Assembly: GCA_014898415.1 (NCBI GenBank)
Contig: RCTD01000021.1
Span: forward strand, 1,054,001 to 1,118,000
Reading direction: 5' to 3'
DNA from: Stromatinia cepivora
Lineage: Eukaryota > Ascomycota > Leotiomycetes > Helotiales > Sclerotiniaceae
Length of the DNA: 64,000 nucleotides
Shown: positions 1 to 11,223 of the stretch, piece after piece
Position numbering within the stretch: position 1 is the stretch's first letter
How the letters are laid out: every line of letters begins with the position of its first letter
Translations under genes and position numbers: made by a program
The notes under the pieces: generated by a model
Seen by the model: only the letters and a program-made list of their open reading frames with translations
The model's database searches: none
What the model was told of the DNA's origin: nothing

Positions 1-971
1 AGACTTTAAAAGCTAAACGTAATGAAGATGAATTGGAAGAAACTAGGTCGAAATTACCCAATTTCCAACAAGAACTTTCCGAACGAAATGCTCAATTAGA
101 TGATCTCAAGAAGCGTGTCGAGGAGGCTGAAGCTGCATTAGTATCAGCCAAGGCCGAATTTGAGGATGAGAAACAGACTTGGAATTCTGAAATGCAGCAA
201 CGATTGTTGGACGAGAAACAAAAATGGCTTGAAGAAATTTCTCTCAGTGGTCGCGGAGATTCACCTGTAGCGACAAGCCGAAGGGGATTAACATCGGAAT
301 ATTTGAGTTTACAAAATTTGCAATTGAGAAGAACTTCAGCTAGATCTACAACCGGTGAAGCAACTCCGGAGAGACTTTTAGGACGTCGTCAATCCGGTCA
401 ACTACCTTCAAAATCTCCAGATCCTGGAACACCTGTCAGACATGATTCAACGACATCATTGACGCATTCCATTTCGTTAAATTCAATTGCTACAAATGGG
501 ACGGGGGATAGAAGTGATTTTAAACCACAAACACCATCTCTTCATACACTAGACCATGATGATTTCTTCGAAAATCATACATCTTCCTCCCCTCAACAAA
601 CTCTCCACGATATAATATCCACTTCAACTGCCGGCGCTGGCCCAACCGTCCAACTTGTCGAAAGAATGAGTTCCGCAGTTCGCAAATTAGAAAGTGAAAA
701 AGTGGCAACGAAAGAAGAAGTGGCTAGATTAGCAGCTCAACGCGATGAAGCGAGGACGGAAATTGTAGCATTGATGAAGGAGGTAGAAAGTAAGAGGGAA
801 GTAGAAATGAGGGTTAAGGAATTAGAAGAAGAGGTTAGAGGTGTTAAAGAGAGATATGAGGTTACGCTTGAGTTACTTGGGGAGAAGAGTGAGGAGGTAC
901 TGGAGTTGAGGGGGGATGTGGAGGATATTAAGGCGATGTATAAGGAGCTTGTTGTTAGGAGTGTGGAGTAG
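1..971 (+). CDS. TMF/Sgm1-type golgin, C-terminal part (5' end outside window)
   Basis: Open in frame from base 3 to the TAG at 969-971, with no start codon of its own, so this is the last ~322 residues of a longer gene. The visible protein starts in a Glu/Lys-rich coiled coil (roughly residues 1-75), passes through a Ser/Thr/Pro-rich linker, and ends in a second coiled coil of about 100 residues. That last segment contains VRKLESEKVATKEEVARLA and YEVTLELLGEKSEEVLELRG, which match the C-terminal Rab6-binding 'TATA-binding' domain of TMF1 and yeast Sgm1 (PF12325 family). Known members are Golgi tethering factors. The family call rests on motif recognition and is fairly secure; the N-terminal architecture is not visible. 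The 3' flank enters microsatellite DNA about 220 bp downstream. Confidence 0.8.
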   Translation, partial: TLKAKRNEDELEETRSKLPNFQQELSERNAQLDDLKKRVEEAEAALVSAKAEFEDEKQTWNSEMQQRLLDEKQKWLEEISLSGRGDSPVATSRRGLTSEYLSLQNLQLRRTSARSTTGEATPERLLGRRQSGQLPSKSPDPGTPVRHDSTTSLTHSISLNSIATNGTGDRSDFKPQTPSLHTLDHDDFFENHTSSSPQQTLHDIISTSTAGAGPTVQLVERMSSAVRKLESEKVATKEEVARLAAQRDEARTEIVALMKEVESKREVEMRVKELEEEVRGVKERYEVTLELLGEKSEEVLELRGDVEDIKAMYKELVVRSVE

Positions 972-1098
972 GTATGGGGGAGGGGATATGAGGAAGAGGG
1001 TGGATGGGTTTGGGGAAAGGGTTTAGAGGCGTAAGGGAAGGGGTAAGGGAACTGTACTTTTATCTGGAAATGAATCGGCGATCGATAGTCAAATCGTA

Positions 1099-1474
1099 CG
1101 TGCGTGCGTGCGTGCGTGTAGGCGGGCAAGCGGGCATAAATCTTTTGAGGGAATGAATCAATATGTTTAATGATCTGATCTTTTGATTTGTATGTATGTA
1201 TGTATGTATGTATGTATGTATGTATGTATGTATGTATGTATGTATGTATGTATGTATGTATGTATGTATGTATGTATGTATGTATGTATGTATGTATGTA
1301 TGCATGTAGATAGGTAGATAGGTAGATAGGTAGATAGGTAGATAGGTAGATAGGTAGATAGGTAGATAGGTAGATAGGTAGATAAATAAGATTAGTATAG
1401 AGTAGAATTGTAGAATTGTAGAATTGTAGAATTGTAGAATTGTAGAATTGTAGAATTGTAGAATTGTAGAATTG
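1099..1474. repeat. Cluster of simple-sequence repeats in the 3' flank of the golgin gene
   Basis: Four tandem tracts lie in a row: a short CGTG tract near 1099-1118, about 28 copies of TATG at ~1190-1302, an 8-mer TAGGTAGA tract at ~1306-1386, and nine perfect copies of TAGAATTG at 1403-1474. Long reading frames on the minus strand here exist only because the repeats lack stops. Confidence 0.93.
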
Positions 1475-3431
1475 TAATGTGAAAACGGTAAGTGAATTAT
1501 TGTTTAAAAATAAGGGTCCACAGCCGATCCTTTGGCAAGACAATGTCTCCGTTTCCTGAGCGATTCTTGCTTGGGTATAAAGATTATATCTTCCCCATTC
1601 CTTAAACTTCATGGATCCTCGTCTGGAGTGTAGAATCCTTCAATTGGGACGCTAGTCTACGACTTGGAGCGCCGTGTCCCTAGCCTGTTTCCTATTTTTA
1701 TTCTCTAGCTATTTCGGATCAAAACTTCAGTCTCTTTCAAGGCTATATCTGCACATTTTGAATATGGCAATGATAGATTAATATTTCTGATGTGAGTGAT
1801 GATGATGAGCATTAACAACAAGTTTTGGGAAGTGATGCTGTTTGAATAAATATACATGGAGTTTACTCACTGGAAATCAACCTGGAAATTAGGTTTGCAC
1901 TCAACTTCATAAGTCACGAGCGACCTACTCTATCAAAAAAATTGAATCTCATCGTCACTCATCCCCCAAGTACTCAAACTAGTAGGTTGATGAGTTGAAG
2001 GCCGAAAGCGCTCTAGTTTTTTTTGCGTCTAAACGAGGATTTTCAGGATTTAGATTGAGAAAGAGAGGGTATATAGATTAATAAACCAAATCCGTTAAAC
2101 CGAAGTTGCATATGGGAAAAGGAATATCTCATCTCTTAGAGGTTGAAGTAGTAAAAACTCTTCTTTTAAGGAATCCGTTTCTTATTATAAAAGATGGTAC
2201 TTCCCACTGTTTTGATTTCATAGATTCTGGTGAAAACCTTAGGACTATTTTATGATGGGAAATTAATATCTCATCTTATTGCAAGTCCGTAACATGAACG
2301 AATTCTTTGGCAAAAAGATAGTATTTCAGAAAGAGTTTGGAGTTGGTTATTAATATTTATTTATTGTGACAGCTATAAGTAGATACTATACCAAAGTAAC
2401 CAAAATTAACAGCAATTTTCTAAAATGACAGCGCTAAGAAGGTAAGTGAATTACATGAAATTATCGCTGTTGCTATGCTCATATAATCATATCATTCGAC
2501 CTAGAAACTGGGTTTATGCTTGATTCTTCGAATATTTATGTTCTCGATCTGACATTGAGCCTCCTAGACCATGGGACTACCGGTAGCAATAGTAGGTTTG
2601 TGTTATGAATATCGAAGGAGGAGGAGTTTTCATAGCCAAGAGGAAGGATTTACTCCGTGGGCCTTTTGGGGATAGAAAACGTGACCATTAGGGTAGAATC
2701 TTATGCTGAAGGTAAACAAAACTTGCAGTTTCATGCTATTGACGCCTTGTCACTCGGTCACTTGCCGCCTCCCATACTCGATTAAATTGGAAAGTTATGT
2801 TCCTTAGTAAATCAAGCCACAGTAAATGGCTTTCAAACGACGAAAGGTGTTGCGAAACATAAAAAGAAGAGCCAAGGCGGCGGCATTTTAGAGCTTCCCT
2901 TAATCGATGGGAATTCAAGTCAACAAACGAGAGCATAGATTACTACGTAGTGTATTGACAATTCATGGCAAGCGAACGTTGAAAATTTGATGTTGCAGTA
3001 AGAAGACATATTGACAGTAATAACTTGAGATGAGAGCGAAAATTAGACTAAACTATTGACAAGAGGCCCTCATGTTTCCAGGTATCACATGAGCGACAAG
3101 ACATGGTTTGTTTTCGGTTTCGTTGTTGCCCTTCAAAGCGCACTTGGTCTACTACACTGAACTATTGATGCGCTGGGATTGAGGTAAGAATGTGACTTTT
3201 ATAGCCCGAAAAAGTTTGCTTTTCCAGCAAGGTAGCCAATTGTGTATTCATCCGGCCTAGGTCAAGCAACTCGTGATGGTGTTTGAGAGACGGGAGGATA
3301 TCAACTGGGTACGTCATTATGTAAAATGATCATTTGCCATTACAAGATCAAGCAGCTTAGTTTTATATAAAGAGAACAAAATCATGACCATCTGCATATA
3401 TTAATATCTCAATATTCAGCCTTCTCACATG
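1475..3431. other. Intergenic, no gene recognised
   Basis: About 2 kb of ordinary AT-leaning DNA. Only short frames occur; the longest is 66 codons on the minus strand at 2736-2936, with no recognisable motif. I see no splice-linked exon chain, RNA gene or repeat. Confidence 0.6.
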
Positions 3432-4601
3432 CTATACATCCTCATCCTCAAAAAATATTAAGAATCGACGAAATCTCCCCGACAATCCCCGAAGCTGCCG
3501 TCTGGGAAGCTGGGAAGCAGAAGGCGCGCTGGTAATACTCGAAACATCCGCAGAAACACTGCTCTCACTTCCCTTCCCCGTCACACTCGCAACACTAGAC
3601 AAAGCAGAACCACTTTGCACACTCAAAGCACTTTCCGTAGAAGAAGCCACCGTGGTCATCCCACTAGTTCTAGTCGATGCCGCACTATATACACTCAACT
3701 GACTTGAAAATCCCGCAACACCAGCTTGATACCAAGCCGCCTTTCCTGCCTCGGCACCAATGATTGGATCTCTGTATCCGGTTGGAATAACGATTTTGCT
3801 AATAGATGCAGAGGATGAGATGGTCGATGTAACTGTTGTGGCGCTGAGGGAGCATCCGATGGTTTTTATGACGGTGGAGGAGACAGTGGAGAGTTTTGTA
3901 ACGGAACCGAGAGTGTTGGTTGCGGGGAAGACGAAGTAGGTTATGTCGGTCACGGTGTTGGATACAGAGCAAGAGATTGAGCTGGTGGAGGATGTGAGTG
4001 AGGAGGAGGAAGTTATGGTTCCACTGCCTGGGATGGAGCTTGAGCTAATTCCTGATGATAGAGAACTGGTGCTTGTGACAGATCCAGATGTTCTACTGAC
4101 ACTGTTCGATGAGATGGAGATGGAAGAAATAGTAGAAGATGAGACTTTAGATGCCGAGATCGAACTCGCTGAAGTAGAAATCGAGCTGGTGCTCGAAACC
4201 GAAGATTTGGAGCTAGTGGTCGTGGTACTTGGGTCCGAGATACTCTTAATTGAATTTGTAATAGGATTTTCAGTAGTTTGCACAGAGGTAGTTGTTGATG
4301 CACTTACCACGGCTGTAGTCTTTTGAGTTGTTGCTACAGCCGCGGTTTTTTGGGTTGTTGGTGCAGCCTCTGTTGTTTTTGCAATGGTTTTTGCAGTAGT
4401 TTTCTTCGCGGCTCTTGCGAAGAATTTAAACAGCCCTACATTATCCAGGAACCCTTCTGAAGGTGGAGGAGCCTCCAAAACAATTCCTGATATCGCGGTA
4501 GGTAGATCAGTACTAACAGGGTCTGCTTGAACACCAGGATATGCTTGAACAGCAGAAATCAAAAGCACCGAGGCAATAAGACAATGTGAAGAGAAATACA
4601 T
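3432..4601 (-). CDS. Ser/Thr-rich secreted or cell-surface protein
   Basis: Single exon of 389 codons. I chose the ATG at 4599-4601 because the frame further upstream has no ATG and because this start gives a clean signal peptide (MYFSSHCLIASVLLISAVQA, cleavage expected after about residue 20). The mature part begins with a short folded-looking stretch, then KTT/TTQK repeats (residues ~65-110) and a very long Ser/Thr-rich region that should be heavily O-glycosylated. A middle block with two Cys (near ISCSVS and TIGCSLS) may be a small folded unit. The C-terminus is Arg-rich then acidic (FEDEDV) and does not look like a GPI-attachment signal. I know no function for it; wall-associated or mucin-like is inference. 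It is divergent from the metalloprotease gene across a shared upstream region of roughly 400 bp. Confidence 0.75.
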   Translation of the reverse strand: MYFSSHCLIASVLLISAVQAYPGVQADPVSTDLPTAISGIVLEAPPPSEGFLDNVGLFKFFARAAKKTTAKTIAKTTEAAPTTQKTAAVATTQKTTAVVSASTTTSVQTTENPITNSIKSISDPSTTTTSSKSSVSSTSSISTSASSISASKVSSSTISSISISSNSVSRTSGSVTSTSSLSSGISSSSIPGSGTITSSSSLTSSTSSISCSVSNTVTDITYFVFPATNTLGSVTKLSTVSSTVIKTIGCSLSATTVTSTISSSASISKIVIPTGYRDPIIGAEAGKAAWYQAGVAGFSSQLSVYSAASTRTSGMTTVASSTESALSVQSGSALSSVASVTGKGSESSVSADVSSITSAPSASQLPRRQLRGLSGRFRRFLIFFEDEDV

Positions 4602-4968
4602 TTTGAAGCGAATGAATGGAAGAAACAAAAGAACTGTAAGGACTGTAGTGGCAGAGAGACTGTATAAAATGCTAAAGTAAAGTTTGAATCGCGAATCTCC
4701 GAGCTGGAATACCGCATCTTATATGGAAGACATGACATTCGGGAATGCTGATCAACATCTTGAATAATCGGTGCAACCACGACATCGGTAGCACAAAGGA
4801 TTAGGATTGTATCTATTATTGTTATGTTTCGGTTTCAATCATGAAAACATAAGCAGATTTCCACAAAATAAGCATAACTATCGCTTATGTCAGGTGGGTC
4901 ATAAATATTCTAGATGACACACTGAGCAACTTGTGCCTCAAGCGATTTAACCTTAAGGATCCTACAGT

Positions 4969-5940
4969 ATGACAAACTTAAGGTTTCTCTCGGCATTCCA
5001 CCTTGTACTTGGTGGTCATATTCATTAAGTGCAGCTGATATTGCTCAACTAAAAGCAGCGCAAGGTATGAATGAATCGTATTTTAAAGTGGAAATCAATC
5101 AAAACAAATCTAACATAATATAGAAAATTATCAGAAACTTTATGCAGCTTTAAACTCTGGTGCTGGAATGACCGCAAGCCAGAACACCTTATTTTGTGAT
5201 GATTCGACATTGAAATGGACCACTGTATGATTGCCTTTCCACCAGCAGAGATATGAAAACTAACAATTTCCATAGAAAGCCATTTATATCTTCCCCGATG
5301 GTGGTACCATGACGACTGAAGAATACTGTAAATAATAAATGGACAGCATCATGCAGCACTAGCTAATGAATCGTCTCCAGTTAAGGCTCAAGGTTACAGC
5401 GATACCAGTGTTGTCAAGGGATTATGGAAAGATCCAGACCACAAACGTGGAAAAAACTACAACTTCATCATTGACGAATATAATGGAGGTCGAATGTGTG
5501 GGCCAAGGTCTTCTGAAGCCATCACATACTGGCAAACCGGAAATATGTTCATGTGTCCCAATGCATTCAATAATGCCAACTACAAGACTAGCTTGAAAAG
5601 CATGAGGACTTCGACAGCTCAAGTTCTATGGAATGATGTCCGATCGCTCCCTGGAACTTTCTTACATGAAATGATGCATTTCCTTGACTTGAAACCACAT
5701 AGTAAGCTTTCTCGTTTTTGGATTGGTTAGATCTTGCTAATAAGAGATATAGTCACCGACCATACAGTTACTGGTGACAAAGGGGGACAAGTTGCAGCTT
5801 ATGGTCTGATTGCGGTCTGGATGTTGGGCGGTCAAGCTGGAGAAGAAACAGTAGACAGGTCGAAGGCTTTGACGAATGCTGATTCTTATAATGTTTTTGC
5901 CACAATGGCATATCTTCAGTCAGCAGAATTTATTGGTTAA
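4969..5940 (+). CDS. HEXXH zinc metalloprotease-like secreted protein, deuterolysin (M35) type; 5' end unresolved
   Basis: No single long frame exists, but five segments join cleanly in phase: ..5031-5064, 5124-5224, 5276-5327, 5381-5701 and 5753-5940 (TAA). The four introns are 51-59 nt, each with GTAAGC/GTATGA/GTAAAT-type donors, CTAAC or CTAAT branch sites and TAG/CAG acceptors. The joined part encodes about 231 residues. The zinc-binding helix TFLHEMMHFLD lies at 5656-5688 (HEMMH at 5665-5679) and is followed by ITDHTVTG, which could supply the Asp ligand of aspzincins (family GTxDxxYG, here divergent). Near the end, LTNADSYNVFATMAYL resembles the conserved tail of fungal M35-like and lysine-specific metallo-endopeptidases. 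A signal-peptide-like start (MTNLRFLSAFHLVL, ATG at 4969) sits one frame away from the first exon, so either a short first exon is missed or a 1-nt frameshift has broken the gene. Confidence 0.65.
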
Positions 5941-6283
5941 ATTGAAACATCGGAGAAAATGGACGTAGGAATATGTAGATGAAAGGAAACCATGTAATGT
6001 TCATTTGTTTTACGGTACTTTTTGCTAATGAATTCTATACTGTCCTACCGTAAAGGGGTGATACGGTTTACTGTGCAGGTCGAAGAGCGCGTTTGCTTCG
6101 AACAGAGGAGCCATAGAGCACCAGCGCATGTTAGTGCGTCGACGCTCTTATATATAGTTTCCCTATCCTATCATAGATTCTACCCAGAAATAATAATAAA
6201 CACCCACTTCGAAGAAACTACTATAGTAATTAAGAAGGATTAACACGCACCTATAGAGTTGTGTTTCGATTCTCAACTTCAAT
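5941..6283. other. Intergenic, presumed promoter of the caspase-like gene
   Basis: 343 bp with no credible coding frame. It should contain the 3' end of the metalloprotease transcript and the promoter of the next gene. No specific site is convincing. Confidence 0.5.
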
Positions 6284-7846
6284 ATGGTTTCGCCGGGCAG
6301 AGTCGAGAGCATTATGCATGGCGGAATTAGGAAACGAACTAGTATTCGGGTTAGAGATCCTGCTACTGGCAGATTTCGGCCTCAAACTAAGCCCAGACCC
6401 AACGCTCAGCCCAACGCTCAGCCTCCAAATCCATCAGCAGTTCGTATCCAGGCGCAGGAGTCTAACCTCATATCCAAAGAACAGCATGATGTGCTAGTTG
6501 ATAAATTAGTGTGTTCCCAAAATGATTAAATATGGATGGAATCTCTAATGAGTATCTTAGCGACGCACGAAAGAAAAGTACTCGGAGTTAAAACTAGAGA
6601 GATCAAAATTTAAGCGAAGAGAAAACGAGATTAAACGACAAAAACGGGAAGTCGCGAGACTCACTGAGTATGGCGAAGACGTTGATCGGCAAATGCAGGA
6701 ACTTGAAGATAGATTGGAAGATCTTGAAGAAGTTGAGGAGCAAAATCAAGAACTTGAAAAGAGAGTAGAATATCTTGACGAGATAGAAGCAAAGAAAAAG
6801 AAGCTAGAGAGCAGAGCTGAGCAGCTGGAGGACATGGTTTGGGAACATGGACTCGGAGGGAACAGCGACTTACAATGGTCAGATTCAATCAGAGATGAAT
6901 TGCAGACGGCTTTTCAGGATCGGCGTTCGAACTGTTATACCAAAGTGAGGGTATTAATTGTTCGATGGGCTTCGGATGACTTAGGTGTTTCTCAAGAGAT
7001 GAGCGATTTGGCTAGCGTTTTCAAGCACTCAGACAACTTCGAGGTCGCGAGATATAAGATACCTGATGTCAATCCCATAAACGCATTACTGAGCCACGTT
7101 TTGAAGTTTATAGGGGACAATTCTCCGGACACACTTCTCATTTTCTCGTACCATGGTCACGGTGGCTTCCATGATACGAGGCATGACCATATTTGGTATG
7201 CGTAAGTGTACTCCATACCATCATTGCTCTTCCTAGCTAACAAAAGTACAGAACCACAGAGAGGGAAAGTCCTTGCATGCCTTCCAGCGGTATTCAGACT
7301 CTACTTGAGGAATCTGAATCAGATGCTATTCTGTTTTACGATACGTGTCATTCTGCGGATACTGCCATGACACTTAGTCCTTCAGCAGGAAGTGTAACAG
7401 AGCTAATCGCGGCATGTGGATTTCAGACGACTGCCCCGGGGGTCGGCAACAACTCTTTCACATCCGCACTCATACGGGAGTTGTCTTCAGCTGCACCGCA
7501 AGAAGCTCTATCTGTTTCTGAATTGTACAACCGAGTACTGGCTCGTTTGAGAAATACCAGAAACCGCGAAAAGAATACGACACCTATTCATTGCACCTTA
7601 ATATCCGACGGTGATCGGACATCTATCATGCTAGAACCTTTATCACCATCTCTAGCCACCACGTCTCATCAAGCTTCTGAAAAGTCGGACGATGAGGATA
7701 TAGTGCACCATATTGGGCTTGTGCAAAAAAAATCCGATAGACTTCACGCTAAAGGATTGTTGAAATGGTTGTTGAAGGCACCATCTAGTATCCTCGACAT
7801 CGAACTAAACCACATTCAGAGGCGGCCCTTATCAGATGATGGTTAG
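6284..7846 (+). CDS. Caspase-like (peptidase C14) protein with N-terminal coiled coil
   Basis: Three exons join in phase: 6284-6508, 6561-7201, 7252-7846 (486 codons), with introns of 52 and 50 nt. Residues 1-75 are basic and Pro/Gln-rich; ~76-165 form a strongly charged coiled coil (KRRENEIKRQKREVARL then ELEDRLEDLEEVEEQNQELE). The caspase-hemoglobinase fold follows: a beta strand TKVRVLIVRWA, the catalytic His in LLIFSYHGHGGFHD (His ~275), and the catalytic Cys in AILFYDTCHSAD (Cys ~321). Both dyad residues are present, so the protease may be active. Thr stands before the Cys where metacaspases usually have Ser or Cys. The Pro/Gln-rich prodomain with Cys2 zinc finger of type I metacaspases is absent. 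A role in cell death or self-recognition is inference from related fungal caspase-like proteins. It could also be a pseudoprotease with another function. Confidence 0.8.
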
Positions 7847-8460
7847 AATGGATCTCAATAAAAGTTTTCAACACCACGCCTAGTGATAAAGAAGTGGCCG
7901 TAACGTGGGGAGGTAGTTCGTAAATTAAAATCAAGCAGCCAACAGTATCAATACCAAGCTTGAGGCTCAATCTTAGGTTTGATCTTAATATGGCTGCAAC
8001 ACGTGGCGCACTAATCATACCAAAATCAAAATATCTTGAATTTCATATCATCTCCTGGTATTTGTTTTAGTGATTTCTATTTATCACATATGCCATGTTA
8101 TTGACGGTTGTGGGCGGGTTTTTGGGATTTAACTTACCCAAGTGACATGGTTTTGCCTCGATTATAATAATGTTATAGGGGGTTTGTACTTGAGGCGGTT
8201 CTTGTGCAATCTTGCTAGTGATGGCTCTCTCATACTAAGATTGCTTCCTATGACATCTTCCTCCACAAGAATTTGTTGTCGGTAGGTGAATATATTATCA
8301 TGTACCAATACCAATACCAATATCAATTGTCAACATTTATAAATTCTCACCAAATATTTCTCTCCTTCACGTGATTCATGCCTTTGGTCCGTCTTTAACA
8401 GCCTAAGTAAACTTGGACCCTCGAGCTCCAGGGTAACGAGACCAACTAAATCCATCAACC
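7847..8460. other. Intergenic, two gene flanks
   Basis: 614 bp without a supported gene. A short ACCAAT repeat (four near-copies around 8301-8327, giving CCAAT boxes) lies about 130 bp before the next ATG and could act as a promoter element; that role is inference. Confidence 0.4.
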
Positions 8461-9603
8461 ATGGCAGATAACACACGACCAGACCGTGAATACGGTCGCA
8501 GAAGACATTCACGTTCCAGATCGCCTCGGCGACATCATTCGCATTCTCACCGAAGACGATCACCACATGGTAGCCATCATCGAAGCATACGACCCACCGA
8601 AGTAGCACCAGAACCTCTACCGTACAATTGTAGGCCGATCACGAAACATGATTACGACTCATTCAAACCAATGTTTGCATCGTATCTGGATATTCAAAAA
8701 CGCATATTTTTGGACGAATTAGGAGACACAGAAGTGAAAGGGAGATGGAAGAGTTTCATGGGAAAATGGTAACCACGAACTCTGGCTCTGGCCTTAGAAA
8801 GTTTTGGAGTACTGGCTAACATGTGTGAGGAATCGTGGAGAACTTTCAGAAGGTTGGTATGATCCATCAACCTTGCGAAAAGCTCAAGAATCAGCAAAGG
8901 AATATGAGGATGAAATCGCTCGAGAATTAAATCCCATCCAATCCAATGAGCCTTCGTCGAGTTTCACACAGCACAAATCCGAATACGATGATCTCAGCAG
9001 AGTGGAAGGCGACGAAAATGATAGCGATGATTCCATAGGCCCAACCTTGCCAGGAGAGATGAACAAAGCTAGAAGGAATAGGCCGGGACCAAGTATACCA
9101 AATATGGAAGATTTGGAGCTTAAGAGAGGTATTTTCACCGAACCCTGAGATAGGAATGTCGCAGTATCTAACTATGTCACACAGAAATGGCTGTTGAAGA
9201 TCGATTAGCTCGGCGCGACGACATAAGGTATGAACGAAAAATCGATCGCAAAGAACAAAAGGAAGCACTGGACGAATTAGTTCCTCATGCCGAAGCTGGA
9301 ACGCGGGAACGTCGATTGGAAAAGAAGAAGGAAGTGAACGAAAAGATGAAGTCCTTCAGAGAGAAATCTCCTGGTGCGGCAGAAGTTCCGGATACTGAAT
9401 TGATGGGCGGCGATGATGGGATTGAAGGATTCAAGAAGAAGAAAGAAGAGTTTGAGCGCAAGAAGAATGAGAGAGAGTTAAGGAAGGAAGAAATAATGAG
9501 AGCTAGGCAAGCTGAAAGAGAGGAAAGATTGCAGGAGTATAGGCAGAAGGAGGATGGAACTATGGCTATGCTCAAGGCTTTGGCGAAGCAGAATTTTGGA
9601 TGA
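8461..9603 (+). CDS. Conserved RS-rich, charged coiled-coil protein (probable nuclear/RNA-linked)
   Basis: Three exons: 8461-8768, 8830-9128, 9185-9603 (341 codons), with introns of 61 and 56 nt and TGG and GAA codons rebuilt across the junctions. The first ~50 residues are an Arg/Ser/His-rich tract (RRRHSRSRSPRRHHSHSHRR) like those of splicing-associated proteins. Next comes a conserved-looking block (FLDELGDTEVKGRWKSFMGK continuing into WNRGELSEGWYDPSTL across intron 1), an acidic linker ending in IGPTLPGEM, and a long Lys/Glu-rich helix to the C-terminus. Some fungal genomes label such proteins 'RNA helicase HEL117', but I see no helicase motif here. A nuclear RNA-processing role is inference. 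The gene is surely real because the frame is coherent across both introns. Confidence 0.75.
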
Positions 9604-9992
9604 GAGAATGAGAACGGAAAATAGGATAAAACACTAATACCACCATTGGATAACCAATGGTTTCCTACCTACTCAACGAAACAAGTTATTTCAATATCAG
9701 CCTTGTCGCAAGAATATTCATTATGTGAACCATGTTTGGGGGGGGGGGGAATTCGATATAGCCTCGCGCGCAGCCTTGTGAATGCCGAGTCGGATAAAAT
9801 AAATCTACGAGTTATCGACCACTTCAATCCCACGCAATTCAACCAATTCCGCACGCATCGACGCGATATATGTCCAAAGAATCTCATCTATTGAGCCGGG
9901 AAAGAAAATTGACATCCTAAGTATCTCAGACGTTAATCAATTACTGTATGCGCCAGGAATAAAAAATAGCTGGCGCGAGCGGGGCTATCATT
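9604..9992. other. Intergenic
   Basis: 389 bp between two same-strand genes. It contains a homopolymer run of G near 9740-9750 and a CG-rich spot near 9770. No gene seen. Confidence 0.5.
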
Positions 9993-11223
9993 ATGGAGGT
10001 CATCAGGAGTAGGACGATATGCAATAGACTGAGAGGCAATCGATTTCGTTGTTTGAACAAAGTCAATCGTATTTTCAATTTAAATCACCGCTCAATAAAC
10101 ACAACGACAATTCGAGCAGCGAAACAGAAAGCCCAGATCTCGAAAAAACCTTCCAGGCCTCAACAGCAATACAAGTTGAGCTTCCATATTCAGATACTAT
10201 GGATTCCAGCTAACCCGCCGCAGAACTCCAAATGCAAGACAACCTTCAAACCCTACTCCACCTCCACCCGCTCCACCCGCTCCAGCACCAAAACAGAATC
10301 CACTTCGAGGCAGGAAATTCGCATTGATAGGAAGTAGTTTTGCGGCCCTGATATTCGCCGGCTATTCTTCCTACTTATTTGTGTTACTCAATAAAGAACC
10401 GACTGAATTTTCTGCTCCCAAGGTTCAAACTGATGTATCAAGTCGTTATGATACCATTGCGTCTACATTTGACTCGGAAGTCGATTGGACAGAATGGAGT
10501 ATGGGAATCACGAAAATGCGCAAGGAACTTGCGCGAGAAGCATATGGAGATGTACTTGAAGTATCTATTGGTACAGGAAGGAATCTAGAGTATTATGATT
10601 GGGATTTCAAAGGATTTAATGGTGTTGGGAAACTTCAAAAAGTGGGTGGCATTAAGAAGGGGAAAGTCAAGAGTTTTACGGCTGTTGATAAAAGTGGTGA
10701 GATGTTGGAAGTCGCACATGAGAAGTTTTCGACAATGTTTCCAGGAGTCTTGGGTGTGAGATGGATTATTCAAGATGCTGCCGAGAAAATACCTGGCCCC
10801 CCTCGAAATGCAAATGAAACAAGCGGGAACAAGGATGCGAAGTATGACACTGTAATCCAGACTATGGGATTATGCTCGGTTGCCGATCCGGTAGGGCTGT
10901 TAAAGAATCTGGGAGAGTGTGTGAAAGAAGATGAGGGGCGCATATTATTATTGGAGCATGGAAGAGCAAAATGGGATTGGTTGAATAGAGCGTTGGACAA
11001 TAGCGCAGAAGGGCATGCAAAGCTTTTTGGATGTTGGTGGAATAGAGACTTGGGAAAGATTGTCGAGGAAAGTGGGCTTGAAGTTGTGAATATCAAAAGA
11101 CGCCATGGAGGAACGACCTGGAGGATTGAATTGAAGAAGCCAAGATCCAAAGCGCAAGAGAGTGGCGTGAAAGCTGCGATGGGGGAGAAGATACAGGATG
11201 CAACGAAAAAGAGATGGTGGTAA
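9993..11223 (+). CDS. Mitochondrial SAM-dependent methyltransferase, OMS1-like
   Basis: Two exons, 9993-10174 and 10224-11223 (393 codons), separated by a 49-nt GTTGAG...GCTAAC...CAG intron that restores frame exactly. The N-terminus is rich in Arg and lacks acidic residues (MEVIRSRTICNRLRG...), as in a mitochondrial presequence. After a Pro-rich linker there is one transmembrane segment at about residues 94-117 (SSFAALIFAGYSSYLFVLL). The class I methyltransferase fold follows: motif I VLEVSIGTGRNLEYY at ~171-185, an acidic post-I strand (FTAVDKSGEML), and TVIQTMGLCSVADP then GRILLLEHGRAKWDWLN. This order, with a single N-terminal membrane anchor, matches yeast Oms1, an inner-membrane protein linked to respiratory-complex RNA/protein maintenance. 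The substrate is unknown. It could be another mitochondrial Ubie/Coq5-like methyltransferase. Confidence 0.85.

Noticed and set aside
737..1612. 291-codon minus-strand frame
   Set aside because: It runs through TATG and TAGAATTG repeats (poly-THTY/IYLS text) and overlaps the golgin gene; open only because the repeats lack stops.
3943..4326. 127-codon plus-strand acidic frame
   Set aside because: Antisense shadow of the Ser/Thr-rich secreted protein; its Glu/Val text is the complement of Ser/Thr codons.
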